A DNA stretch of 64,000 nt from the NCBI RefSeq assembly GCF_000003815.2, contig NC_049991.1, forward strand, positions 10,293,729-10,357,728. Direction: 5' to 3'. Under the pieces are notes generated by a model. That model saw nothing but the letters and a program-made list of their open reading frames with translations, was not told the DNA's origin and did not search any database. Positions 36,401 through 47,553 of this stretch are shown piece by piece. Position 1 is the first letter of the stretch. The number at the start of each line of letters is the position of its first letter. Origin of the DNA: Branchiostoma floridae (taxonomy: Eukaryota; Chordata; Leptocardii; Amphioxiformes; Branchiostomatidae). Position numbers and translations under genes: made by a program.

Positions 36401-39400
36401 GCATATTAAGATATGGATGATGATGACTTTTCCGGCAAAAGGTGGTTTGCAAACTCCTCTGAGAGCCATCTGGCTTTATCTAGCTATTTGGTAATGGTAG
36501 GGCTTTTCTGCTCAGCGTGCAATTACTTGTATTTCATGTACTGCATGCAGTGTGATATATATGAAAGTCGAGATGTAACTTCTCTTCAAAAGCAACTTCA
36601 AAGAAACACTATACATTGTATGTAAGATCTAGTAATGAATGGCAAAAGATAGGTAAAGTTTCGAAGCTTCAAAGCTGCCCACTATTCAATGTTGCAGCTA
36701 GACAAGATGAAGATTTATGGGTAGTGGCATGAAATTGAGTACTTCTTCAAAGATAAAGATGAACACTACAATCGTGCAGAGATTTTTCCACAGCATAGAA
36801 GTGAAGGGCAAGTAAGGAGAATGGCCTGAGAGAGTGTGAGCTGTTTTACTTCAGTTCTTCAATATTCTTTTCTGACCTTTATTTAACATTGATACATCTT
36901 CGGGCTAAGCCGTTTTTCAAGACTTGTGAAGGGTGGAGGAGGTCAGAGGTTTTAATTAAGGGTTAATGACCCGCCCCGAGGTGTATATTGTGTCATAATG
37001 CCTGGTCCTTTGCTATAACCACCGAATAAAACCACAGAGTGAGCAAAGCGAACGAGGTGGTTTTATGAGGTGGTTATAGCAAAGGATCAGGCATTATGAC
37101 ACCATGTACACCGAGGAACAGGCGGGTCATTAACGTTATTATCATATGGCCTACCCAAACTTGCAAACTCCTGTATGACGCATAGATCCCTTGGTACTAT
37201 ATGTGTGAATTCCTTTGTCGAATTTCTGAAAGTTCACATTTGTTCCTTGGTACATACATTTGTTTACAGATTGCAGTTTGAAACCAAAATTTCCACAGAA
37301 AATATTCAAAACATTGTTGTCTTTTGCTTTTTAGAACAACAAAACTCATTATCAATGTTAACAGAAGGAGCTATTCCCTCCAGGCCTCGAAATTAACTTT
37401 TTTCCCTATTGTCCCAGAATTGTTCCCAAAAATAAATTCCAATCGTCCCGAAGTGACGATGGATGGTCCCAACTTGGAAGTATGTATTACAACAATAAAT
37501 ATAATGTTGAGTCAGACTCAGAGTACAAAATTTCTGTATAACTAGTTGTCAATTACATATATATATACAATAAACTCAAAATCAACGCAGATTCAAACGT
37601 GTCTTGTCCAGAAATTTGAGACAAACCAAACATAACAAGTGGAGGTTGGGAAGAAAAACTTTTTGACTGGTGATTTTGGGCCATCAGAAGGAGAATTATT
37701 ATCTTCTGACATTAAAAATGTATGTACTGTTTGTGTAGAACTTTAAGACTTACATGTCAAATTTCCTTCTGAAGATTTTACTCCATGTAAATAAACGCTG
37801 TTGCGCGCAGCTGGGAAAATCCTTTTTTTAACCTCCTTGGGAGAATCGAGCAGATCATCAGTAAATAACTTAATAAGCTGCCACCAAGCTCCCGTAACCC
37901 CAGTTAACTTCTTAATAAAAACACTATACGACATATTACAGAGTCTAAAATGTTTCCAAAAATTTTTCTCCGGTAAGATAGCATAATGTTTTCACTAAAT
38001 GTTTATTGAGGTTCATGTGCCAGGATTTCCATGCACAATATGCGCTGTAATACACTAGACTTGGGGAGCACGGATCTATTCTGGGGGGCTTTTGAGAGTC
38101 GAAAACTGATTTTTTTCATTCTGCAAATTTGCAGATTGATTTATTTTTCTTCTGTAATCTTGAAAATCTATCTGTAAATTGCAGATTGCAGACGGGTATT
38201 TCGAACACTGGGGTTTACATTCTGATGTTGATTATTTTTCTATCGTCCCAAAAAAAGTCCCAAAGTGATTTTCTAGTGTTCCCGGCCTAAATTTTTGGTG
38301 CCCCGGGCCTACGGGAGACTATGTTAATTTCGAGCCCTGCCCTCCCTGCAGTCTGTACTTATTCCCTCTGCTCTGGCATATGTTTCGCTCCTTTTGATTG
38401 GCCAAACCCTACATATCTTTTGTGTATCGCTCAGTCTGGTTGGTCAGAATGAATTGACACCGGCACCGGTGTCGATTTCCATCACTGGAGGAGGATACAC
38501 ACCGGCCTGGCCGGAATCTAAGTGTTACGGCGTCATAACCAACGTGGAACGGGGACTTCTGTTTGGTCCGCGTCGCCTGGCTATATGATAATAGTAATTT
38601 ACAATTAAACAATCCATGATCACTTTCGAAATACAAATAGCTAACACTAAGTTGATTGTCTTTAATATTGTTGTTTGTGACTGTCCAGGGCCAGAGACTG
38701 GTGGAACTACATGAACAGCAGCACAATAACCAGTCCATGGGTGAGAACTGTCAGCAGGGGCTGAAACTCATCTCACTTATCCAGGCAGAGTGTGATGAGC
38801 AAAGGTGGGTACCACAGGATTCTTTCTTCTCCCATGTTCCATCATCCTATTATAGTGAATCCAAATTTCTTAGTGAGCCACAGTAAGTGATATAGATGCA
38901 ACCATTGTAAGGGGTCCTGGGGCATCTAACTTCCATGGTGCCGAGTTTTTGAGAATTTTAAGTTAAAATGGTGCATTCTAAGGTGCAAAATTACTGTCAG
39001 AGAGGTCACAAATAACCTATTGGCATCCCTGGTCAATCAGAATTTCATACTTGTCAGAGGATCTGCTCCCCAGTGTAAGGGCGACTAGTGCGTCCAATTT
39101 CTTCTTATTTTAAGAAAAGCGTGTCCAAATGAGCATGCCTGTTTACCATGGAAAACATACCGCAGCATTATAACCAGTATACAGCACAATTTGCAACCAT
39201 TTGTAATGACCATGCAGAATTGACTGGCACAACAGCAGATGTGTCCCCATTACAACAAAGACTTTGCTTTCTTTGATCTGGAAGACAGAGCCTAAATCGT
39301 TTTAAGTTTCTGGAATGGGGAGACTTTCTCAGATATCTGTGCCTTTCATCTGCATAAAACAGTCTTTGCAGGCAAACAGCCAGCCATACATCTTCAATTG

Positions 39401-42400
39401 CAAAGAAAATTTGTTGCTGTTCAAAGCGTTTTAGATGTCAGTGATTGGGACTTCAAAGTGTTGTAATGTTTTTCTGCAGCAGTTTACTCTTTTTCGTCAC
39501 TAAGTTGATGTTATCATGATCTATATTTGTAGGAAATGCAACATGGTTTTGCATGGATCAACAGTTTTCAAATTCACTGTCTTAATCAGATTCAGCTGAT
39601 GCTTATGTAAGACTTTCACAAGTACAAAATCATACGAATGCACACTAGTTTGTTCCTCTTTATTATTGAGCCATTTTGTTTCCATCATGTATGCTCTGCA
39701 CCTGTTTGTTCTTGTCCCCATTAATTGTTCTTTTTACATCTATTGCGTCAGTAACTGTTACCATCATTTGGCATTTAACTCTAGTTTTCCTTGCTGATTG
39801 GTTGTCTTACCCCCCTTGTCCGATCGGGCAAGTACGATTTTTCCATCAGTGAGATTTTGATATACGTACAATGTACTTGTTACTTTTCACAGTCGTGGCA
39901 TCAAGCTGATTGTTCAACACAGAAAAATGGAGCCAATGATAAAACAATTCCATTACTGGAAGTAAAAAAAGTACATAGAATCGTTGGTCTTTAAATTTGG
40001 GGCAAGTGAAAAGTTAAATTTTTTATGTGATTATCCGATAAGACAGGGTTTGTCAAGTTTTCTAAAATTCACTTTTCCTATCGGACAAGCACATAAAAAA
40101 TTTACTTGCCCAATCCAATTTTCACTTGCCCAAAATTCAAATGTCGCTGTTTCTAGAATATGCATTTTCACATCCAGCAATGGAATTCTCCGTTGACCAT
40201 TGCTTGATGTCATGACAAGTAACAAGTATGACAAAATTGCACTCAATCAATGGAAAAATCTTCCTTGCCCAATCGGGCAAGTGGGGTAGGTCATGCACTT
40301 GCCCGAACAGCAATTCACTTGCCCTGGACAAAAGGGCTAGTGGACTTGTCCAACCCTGATAAGACAAGTGAAGTTTAGAAAACTCGTCAGGGTTAGACAA
40401 GTTTTCAAAAATTCACTTGTCCTATCGGGCAAGTACATTCAAAATTTAATTGCCCGAACCAAATTTTCACTTGCCCAAAATTTAAATTACATATTTCTAT
40501 TTGTTTTCACTTTCATAAATTTTCACTTTTGTTAAGAGACCACGTCTAGCGAAATAAGAGACTTTAAATGAGGACAGCAACAACAACAAAATCGATGTCT
40601 CTACTGGCTTAAAAATGACATGGTCAATATAGGCGGGCATTCAGCCTCATGTGCTGTCACACTCAGTGGTAATTTGAGCTGGTCACATCTGGAAATTCTT
40701 ACTTGCCCGTCGGGCAAGTGGGGAAGCACTTCTGCTTGCCTGAACAGCACTTTTACTTGTCCGGGACAATCGGGCTAATGGACTTGGTAACCTTGCTTGT
40801 AAAACCCTGCCTTCTGCCCATCACACCCCTCCCCAGGAAAGCGAACGCGGCCCTGATGAAGATGCGTGACCAGGTGGTGGCTCAGAAGGAGGTTCTGCGG
40901 GACGTGACCACGCGAGAGAGCCAGCTGAAGCGCCAGCTGGGCTCCAAGCAGGAGAAACTCACCAAGTTCAGCCTGCAGCACAAGAACAAACTCTCCGCAG
41001 CACGGGAGACATCAGCCGTCACCAGAAAGTGAGCACAAACTTCTGTAGTACTGGAAATGCATTCACTTTCGCCATGGTTTTATCCCATTGTTTTAAGGTT
41101 GCAGTCAAACTAATTCCGCTGTGCTGTAGAATTACTGATACAAAACACATATTCACAGTGTTACTAGTTGTATAATTTTGTGTCAATACAAAAATAAAAC
41201 CACCACAAACATTTAAGGAGTTTCAGCAATCATCCTCATTCCACAAACTTTTCTGTAGTGGACCCCAACAACAGTATAGATTGATATCCCAAAATCTTAC
41301 CCCATTCGTTTCATATCATATCATACTATACATTGTACATAAAGAATAACGTACATTGTACATAGTATTGTCAAAATGTTACATGTACACTGTGGCTACC
41401 AATTCTAGATATGGTTGACAATGGAGAATCCTTCAAAATCACGAAACATCAGGATTTGAAGTTTTTTCTTTATCTGAGTGCAGATCTTTAGAACTGAGGA
41501 GGATATGCATCCAACATGTACATCCTAGTACAATACAAATTCCACGATTCCCAGATGGCTTACTGTAAGGAACAAGCATTTGACAATTCAGCAATAAGTA
41601 CAATTTGATTAGTAAATGTGGACTCTTATTGGAATTTGATAATGTAGAAGAAAAGTTTTCATAGTACAGAGTTTGGAGTGCTGACTTTAGAGGTAACTTT
41701 TAACTCCCACCACTCATTCCCCAGGGAACAGGAGATGTACCAGCCCTACATGCAGGAACTGGAGAGGGACATTGAGGAGATAGAGATGCAGAAGTGCCAG
41801 TTGGAGAAGCAGGTATGCACACCTCATTATGTCTCAGTTGTCACCAGTGGGAAGGACATTTCAGCATACAGGTCTTTCATTTCCTTGCGGTAACAGGCAA
41901 TTTCACTGCTAGAGTGGAGATGCCTTTATCTGATAATGGGTCGGCTGTATCACTATAGATTTGTCCCCACCTGTGGTCTACATGTAGGTCTAAATTTACA
42001 ATTTCTCTGCCTCCACTGTTAGAAGATCAGAGTTGCAATAGCATGAGTTTCATTGCTTGACACAACCCAGGATTTATGCGTTCAAAAATTTATTTTTTTC
42101 TTGAATCATGGAGTGAAACTCGGTACCACCAAATACAGTAGATAGCTTTTAAACAATGTTTGCAGGTAAATGTTCACAGGTTAGCCATGACTGGTTGTTC
42201 AGCATGATATAAATGGTATTTGTAATATGTATGGTCATTTATGAAACATGACATGTATGTTTTGAACTGTTTCAGCTTGCAGAGAAAGAGGAAAGCCACC
42301 AGGGTGTGATGAACACCTTCACAGACAAGTACAGGGAACTTCTGGACTCGGTGAGTTTCTTACATCCATAATCATAGTTTCAAACCTGAAATGTGTTCAG

Positions 42401-43163
42401 AAGTAGTTTGACGCATGTTTTTTCAACAAAACTTTTATAGAAGAAAACTTGCATGTAGTAAAGATAAGGGGAGCATCCATGGTGCAATGGTTAGTGTCCC
42501 TGCCTCTGGACCCAAATGCTTACCTGACATCTATATGTACATCTATGCCTACTGAAGAGGTTTGCAGTCCTTATACCCCTGTCATATTATCCACGATCTT
42601 CGGATGTATCAATGGAAAATTGGCCATATCTAAAATTGACAGAGGATTGTGCGTATTTTTCACCTGAAAACTGTCTATTTTACATACAAGCCATACCTTG
42701 TACAATTGTTGTGCAATGAAGTTATTATTATAAGCGAGGCTTGGGCGATTGCCGCAGAATCATAGTCCGATCGATTTTCGCCAAATGTGACAGGGGTATT
42801 AGGACAGGCCCAGGACACTAAGCCATGATCATTGTGCTCATCAAAAATAGCTTTGCAAATTTCTCCATTACAATGAACCTGTAAATACTGTACATATTGT
42901 TTGTCACAAACAATATGTACAGTATTTAGAGGTTTGATGTAAAGTGAAAATCTAATGTCTTCTATCTATGTCATGACCATCGTAAGATTAGCTCTCAGTC
43001 AACCAATCTGGTTCAAAATTAGTTTCTATTTCTTTGCATTTGATACACAACATGATATGTACATGTATGTCTCATCGCTATTTTCATTATTCTTCAGCTG
43101 GACCTCTATCACTCCAGAATCGCTGATGTTTGGCAGAAAAACCTCCCCATGCCAGAAGATTAA
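30468..43163 (+). CDS. NUF2: Kinetochore protein Nuf2 (NDC80 complex subunit), 15 coding exons
   Basis: Nuf2 pairs with Ndc80/Hec1 in the outer kinetochore NDC80 complex, which attaches spindle microtubules and supports checkpoint signalling. The coding exons I read are 30468-30605, 31004-31078, 31563-31645, 31799-31860, 32028-32125, 32252-32325, 33232-33268, 33419-33475, 34060-34122, 35607-35753, 38689-38804, 40837-41028, 41725-41812, 42276-42350 and 43098-43163. All have AG/GT borders and compatible phases, totalling 1371 nt or 456 residues plus TAA; human NUF2 is 464. Residues 1 to about 150 form the calponin-homology-like head. It begins with an F-x-FPRLPIPQIA segment and ends at DPKPKRTTKFLSAAINFLKF, which parallels the human PKAKRTARFLSGIINF block. 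The rest is heptad-rich coiled coil, including KIVQSPERMK, matching human KIVDSPEKLK. The ATG follows a short leader just after a strong acceptor. No frameshift or missing exon is apparent. Identification is by recalled family sequence, not by a search. Confidence 0.95.
31180..31350. repeat. Interspersed repeat in NUF2 intron 3 (GTACCGGTAC / GTACCAGTCC ends)
   Basis: This segment runs from GATACCGGTACAAAACC to GAGTACCAGTCCAGAAAA. Its interior (CTTGTTGGACC, GTCCAGAAAAAACGGACC, AAAATCAGTGAACCAG) resembles 63160-63330, where TTGGACCAATCCG and AAAATCAGAGGAACAGG occur in the same order. It is probably a short non-autonomous element; the boundaries are approximate. Confidence 0.5.
35885..35961. repeat. 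Hairpin repeat in NUF2 intron 11 (GATGTTTCAGA arms)
   Basis: The two ends read as imperfect inverted copies (GATGTTTCAGATAGCATCCA and TGGATGCTGTCTGAAACATC) around a short centre that includes TCAGTTACTGAGAC. The same core, TTTCAGACA...CACTGACGAAAGAC, occurs in the fold-back element near 12.1-12.7 kb, so this is a short member of that family. Confidence 0.7.
36962..37134. mobile_element. Palindromic MITE in NUF2 intron 11
   Basis: The termini are GTTAATGACCCGCC and its exact complement GGCGGGTCATTAAC. Inverted similarity continues inward through TGTCATAATGCCTG and CCTTTGCTATAACCACC, so both arms are about 65 nt. The centre is short, rich in GGTTTTAT and AACCAC, and carries no coding capacity. 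I could not define a target-site duplication with confidence. It is a non-autonomous fold-back DNA element lying well inside the intron. Confidence 0.85.
37381..38339. mobile_element. hAT-type non-autonomous transposon in NUF2 intron 11
   Basis: The left end CAGGCCTCGAAATTAAC and the right end GTTAATTTCGAGCCCTG are 17-bp terminal inverted repeats with one mismatch. CAGGG-type ends followed by CTCGAAATTAAC are typical of hAT elements. The flanks share a CCCTCC-like string but not a clean 8-bp duplication. Inside there are only short frames and no transposase motif, so it is a deletion derivative. Subterminal runs of TCCCA/GTCCC recur at both ends (for example 37410-37470 and 38245-38290). Confidence 0.7.
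39810..40395 (-). mobile_element. Outer hAT-like MITE in NUF2 intron 12, split by an insertion
   Basis: Reading the minus strand from about 40395, the sequence resembles the start of the two neighbouring elements (GTTTTC, then CACTTGTC and TTATCGG-type repeats). It resumes after the inserted copy at 40045-40357 and ends near 39810 in GGGCAAGT/CGATCGG repeats. The outer end lacks the terminal sequence and is probably truncated. It carries many TTGCCC/GGGCAA subterminal repeats and no coding frame. Confidence 0.6.
40045..40357 (+). mobile_element. hAT-like MITE with perfect 8-bp target duplication (intron 12)
   Basis: The element begins AGGGTTTGTCAAG and ends CTTGTCCAACCCT, which are 13-bp inverted repeats with one mismatch. 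It is flanked by GATAAGAC at 40037-40044 and again at 40358-40365, an exact 8-bp duplication as expected of hAT transposition. The interior is AT-rich with repeated ACTTGCCC and GGGCAAGT motifs and no transposase. It sits inside an older relative of the same family. Confidence 0.85.
40388..40809 (+). mobile_element. Third hAT-like MITE copy abutting NUF2 exon 13
   Basis: It begins CAGGGTTAGACAAGTTTTC and ends GTAAAACCCTG, with internal GTCCTATCGGGCAAGT and GGGCAAGTGGGG motifs shared with the copy at 40045-40357. The right end lies 27 bp before the first base of exon 13, so the end of intron 12 is nearly all transposon plus a C/T tract. Confidence 0.75.
42460..42545 (+). repeat. tRNA-derived SINE head fragment in NUF2 intron 15
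   Basis: The string GCATCCATGGTGCAATGGTT followed by AGTGTCCCTGCCTCTGG resembles a tRNA 5' half. TGGTGCAATGG fits a polymerase III A box. No B box follows at the proper distance and no acceptor stem forms, so this is a truncated SINE head rather than a tRNA gene. Confidence 0.4.
42882..42928. repeat. Near-perfect 47-bp palindrome in NUF2 intron 15
   Basis: Two 23-nt arms, 42882-42904 and 42906-42928, are exact reverse complements around a single C at 42905. The arms include AAATACTGTACATATTG. It lies in the last intron, about 170 bp before the terminal exon. Confidence 0.9.
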
Positions 43164-43800
43164 ACAAGACAAGAAACTCTTCAGTACCTTTTTGATAGAA
43201 GTGACCATGATAGAGTGTTTTAAGTTACTACAATGTGTCCTATTTAGCACTATTTTTAAAGAGTCTCTAGTAGAAGAAAATGTAAATGAGTAGTATTCTG
43301 TGTACAAATCAGCATTCTAACGTAGACTAGGATATACCTGTTTATTTCTTACACCATTTGATTAGTTGAATAATTGTACTGATATTATATCTGTCTTAAG
43401 AGTGTACTCAAAACTTACTTTGAACAAGGATGTTATATAAGGTCCTTGCTTTGAACATCTACGATTGAACACTTTGTCTTTTTTAGATTTCTTCTGACAT
43501 CTCAATTTTTTAATGTTATGTTTACTCATGTCTTAGTGTTCTTGTTAACTGTCAAACTTTGTCAAGCATTGTTCACATATCTTCTACACACACACATATA
43601 GTTTTCCCTTACCATTATGAATGGAGGATAGGACTAAAAGTTTTCTAGCTTGTCCTCTTGTACATCCCTTACATGTATATACATTTGTACCATGGGTCCT
43701 CCCATACAATTTGTTATGATTGAACAAGTAGGGTTAGGCCATACTCTAATGAAGTAGTTGTCAGAGATGTATGGAAATAAATTTAGTTTGATGACAGATA
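43164..43800 (+). other. NUF2: NUF2 3' UTR with AATAAA polyadenylation signal
   Basis: After the TAA at 43161-43163 the sequence is AT-rich and non-coding. A canonical AATAAA lies at 43776-43781, followed by a T-rich stretch near 43800. This gives a 3' UTR of roughly 0.6 kb. No earlier canonical signal was noticed, but alternative ends cannot be excluded. Confidence 0.5.
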
Positions 43801-44814
43801 TTTTTTTAAGTTATTCTTTTTGCTGTCAGTAGAAGTTTGCTGAGAAACACATATCGCTATCCCTAGTGGATGTTGTTACCTTGCTGCTTAATAAGGTCTT
43901 TGGCAAGGCACAATAATCCACTTTTATTTCCTTCCTCTGATTGCACAGAAGACCATTTGGCACAGAGTTTAGGTCAATCTATAAAATTGAGTTTGTACAG
44001 CTTCTTTAGTTTACAGCTTAATCCGACATGTCTTCAGTTTGCTAGTCGCATTGTGTGCAGTAAACTCAGGCCCATTAGCATTACACAGCCATCTCAGGAC
44101 CGGGAATGTGTAGGTTTTCATGCACTGGAACCATCATGGTAACATGGAAACTTATAGCATCTGCGGATCTGTGATATTGGGCTTACGAATGTGGCACTTC
44201 ACACCTCCTGGAATCATCCAAAATGACTGAACGTACAGCATAAGGAAATCAGTGCAATATTGCACAGACTCTGGCACTAAAAGCAATCAAACCTCACGAA
44301 ACTTCTTGGCTCTTGATCAGACTTATAACTTGCTACAAAACTCCGTGCAATTTCAGACTCATGTATTCCTGAACTTCAAATGCCCCCCACTCCCCTAGGT
44401 TCAATATGTTCAAATTACATTACACAGAAACAGCGATATCTGTCTAATTGTTGTGCAGTCTCCAAGGCTCCATGACCTTATAAAATCCCCCTACTCTCTA
44501 GGCGCTAGCTCAAATTAAACTTGTGGTATCAGACTCGTGAGTTGGGTATCATCCAGCCACGAAAATCGTCCTTGGCATTGGAAGGTAACGTCACCTGGAA
44601 ACGTGATTGATGGCAAGTTGGGGGAACTCCATCGTTTCCTGCCCAGGGTCGATTTGTTGACCAGATCATTCTTGTCGCATCTACACCTATGGGTGATTTC
44701 AACGATGGTCTCTATAACATTCTTTTAGTCGAGCTTCTAATTCGCTTGAAATATCCATGAAGCTCAACTGGTAACATCCTTAACGTTGTGCCCCTGCTTC
44801 TAACTTGGTAAGGT
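43801..44814. other. Downstream flank of NUF2, no gene seen
   Basis: No coding signature and no transposon end recognised. Confidence 0.4.
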
Positions 44815-45007
44815 AACGTCACATTTCTAAACCGGGGCCCGGCCGGGCTATTTGTAGAAACGAGAAATAGAAATGTATACGTGAAAATATACGCAAATAA
44901 TGCCTACGACTTTTCTCTTTACGTCTTGTGTAGTTTGGTGCTTTTTGTATCATATTTTCGTTCCCGAAAGCTGCCCGGCCGGGCCCCGGTTTGGGAATTG
45001 TGACGTA
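44815..45007. mobile_element. GC-rich MITE, tandem copy A
   Basis: It starts AACGTCACATTTCTAAACCG followed by GGGCCCGGCCGGGC. It ends GCCCGGCCGGGCCCCGGTTT followed by GGGAATTGTGACGTA, so the terminal inverted repeats exceed 30 bp. The AT-rich interior has no frame of note. Confidence 0.88.
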
Positions 45008-45017
45008 GGCCTATAGT

Positions 45018-45207
45018 CTGGGTCATATTTCCAAGCCGGGGCCCGGCCGGGATGTTTTAAGAAACCAAAAATCAAATTGTATACCTAATAAGATACACAA
45101 ATTATGCCCTTGTATCTTGTTTTGCATATTTTTATGTCTTTCATATCATTTTTTTCGCTCCCGAAAGCTGCCCGCCCGGGCCCCTTTTTTTTCAAATGTG
45201 ACCTAAG
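45018..45207. mobile_element. GC-rich MITE, tandem copy B
   Basis: Eleven bases after copy A, GGTCATATTTCCAAGCCGGG and GCCCGGCCGGGATG start a second copy. It ends GAAAGCTGCCCGCCCGGGCC and TTTTTTTTCAAATGTGACCT. Both copies have the same orientation and a similar length. Confidence 0.82.
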
Positions 45208-45256
45208 CCTAACTGGGAGACTCTGCTGATTGAATAAAGTAGGGCATCTAGATCTC

Positions 45257-45410
45257 TGTTGAGGCTGCACCTGTCTTTCAGGATGGACGTGAAACGGGGG
45301 TATATGTTCGAGTAGCTGCCTAGCTAGCAAACCCCTCCTTGTAGAAATATACCCTGCTACTGAAACAAGGAAACTTACTGCCCTATATGCCACTAGGGAC
45401 TTGAAAGGTC
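45257..45410 (-). repeat. Interspersed repeat, related to 2147-2362
   Basis: On the minus strand it carries GTTTCCTTGTTTCAGTAGCA, GGGTATATTTC and AGGAGGGG in the same order as the copy near 2.2 kb. The 130-codon frame over it (45085-45477, minus) is a by-product. Confidence 0.55.
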
Positions 45411-46107
45411 TGAAAACGAGCGAATCAGGATCTCCGATGCAGGGTACTTGAACGTCCCTGGCATTGGAAGTGAACATCTCCCGGAGATCGGAATGATAGT
45501 AAGTTCAAGAAACTCGTTTGTTGCCCAGGATTGATCTACATGTAACGTTACATTACAGATCATTTGCCAGATATAGTAACGATTTCAACGATGCTATTTG
45601 AATTCTGAGTATATATGCTGAGAATATTTTTTCTAGTATTTTGTCAATCTAATGCTACAAATTCTTCCAGTATTTGTATATTCTTTCAGGAGTCTTATAC
45701 CAATGTTAAATATACCAATATGGATTTTTCTATCTATTATATATCTCCTTGGTATTTATCTACTAATGAGGATTACTTAGTTATGAGTTCGAACCGTGCA
45801 TGGGTAACTTATGTCAACTTTCAACTCAAGCCTCCTCCATCATGACTTCAATAAAAAGCCGCCTCCACTTGAGGTAGCCTTGTCCGTAAGTTTATGCTCC
45901 TCACTACTAGGACGGATAGTCGAGTTATCATGTAAGGTAAGGTGCTTGATATCTTATAAGGTGAAAAGAATGAAACAAGTGCGCAGATTCTCTGGCCGTA
46001 AGACCACAGGCAGACCCAGATGATGGTGGATTCGGTAACTCACTCATCATCATCACTAACTCACTAGTCTTACCGTATTCCTCCTGTTCGAATGCGGCAC
46101 TGGTTAG
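45411..46107. other. Intergenic, no gene seen
   Basis: No recognisable gene or element boundary. Confidence 0.4.
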
Positions 46108-46495
46108 GCCACAATGACGAATCTTTTGGATGACATCCTCTGGAGACCCAAAGACCAGTCGAGGTCGAAAAAATTAAAAATCCAGCAAAAAATGTTGCTA
46201 AACAAGAATTAACATCCAGCTCATTACTTCCCAAAATTGGTTTGTTCCATATTCACATCCAATATGACTAAGAGAAAATCGTTACCGTTTCAATAATGTT
46301 TTATCTTCATCCTCATTTAATGAGAACATCAGCGATGTGGCCCCATGCCCTGACCATGTGCCCTTAGTCTGGAGAGATCCTCTGGGAAGTAGGAAATTCT
46401 GATTGACCAGGAATACTATTGAGTCACATCTGGCCACATTTGAAGAAAATCAATGCGCGCTCAAATGTCATCCATCCAATTAAGTCAGAGTGTTC
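46108..46495. mobile_element. Old GGCC-ended MITE copy
   Basis: The left end TTAGGCCACAATGACGAATC with GGATGACATCCTCTGG resembles the ends of the elements at 52.6 and 63 kb. Its right part has AATGTCATCCATCCAATTAA, where the terminal GGCC is lost. The right half repeats 24265-24420. Confidence 0.55.
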
Positions 46496-47553
46496 TTAAG
46501 GCTACCACGGAGAGAAGATGCAAATGGATACCAGGCTACTTGAGGACATCTTTCAAGAACACACTCAGTATGACCGCATTCTGCCACCCGCCGCGCCGCA
46601 GAAACAAACTCTAATGACACCGTGAGGTAGGGTAGAGTTTAGTAGCCTAAGGAGAAGTGATTATTTTTCAAGTAAAACATTGTTATCAACCTTTCATAGT
46701 ACACTTTTGCGTTTAAGTCTTGTCTGTGACAAAATTACTTTGGTGTTTCTAAGATTAAGGGCCACAGCGAAACACAATGACTGCATGGGGTACCCCAACA
46801 GTCAATGCACACAAAAATATGACGGCGATACGTGAGCCTTTCAGGGTTCCGCTCCATTGTACACCGGTATGTCACCGCACAATACAGCCATTTAAACCCT
46901 CTCATATTGGAACTGTGTCGTACTTGTCAGATAAGAGTTGTCCTTTCATATAGATCTGCACAGCATGGCTCAGGCATTATAAAGAACACTGACGTCATAA
47001 TGATCCGTATCTAAGTGTGACGTATCGGCGTACAGGTACCGCAGGTATATTTAAGGGTTTACTGTGAAGGCACCACTTTAAGCCTATCAGAGCCGCACAG
47101 GCATTTACCATCTCCAAATGTCTTTTATTCAGGATATGCACCCCTTGGCGTTATTACGGGAAGTAATAAGGTATAGGAACCCCGCATGTCGCTGTGAGCC
47201 GTAATTACTACAGCAGGTTTACTGAGTCGGTATTGTGTATCAAAACTTCGTCATTTCACAGCTATTGCTTGTGTGTCGTGACAAGCTAATGCCTTACGGT
47301 GTTCAGCACACGGCTTACGATAAGGCTAAAAACAGCCATTTTTTAAAGGCACTGAGGAAGCAATTTAAGTGGTCGAACTTTAAGTCTGCTATTGGTTTAG
47401 GGGTTGTTATTATACAGTCCGGTTATCACATTTACCAGCCTTTCCCATATTCCAGCAATTTTCTGCATCTCCGGGCGCAATAGGGAGACATGACCTGATG
47501 ATTCAAACCGTGCTTCTACGTATACGCCCCCCCCCCTCCTTCCGTGATACAAG
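46496..47553. other. Intergenic, no gene seen
   Basis: Short frames only; nothing recognised. Confidence 0.4.

Noticed and set aside
40137-40400. 87-codon minus-strand frame in intron 12
   Set aside because: Lies wholly in the nested hAT-like MITEs; other copies do not keep the frame and no transposase motif is present.
45085-45477. 130-codon minus-strand frame
   Set aside because: It runs through the end of a GC-rich MITE and an interspersed repeat also found at 2.2 kb.
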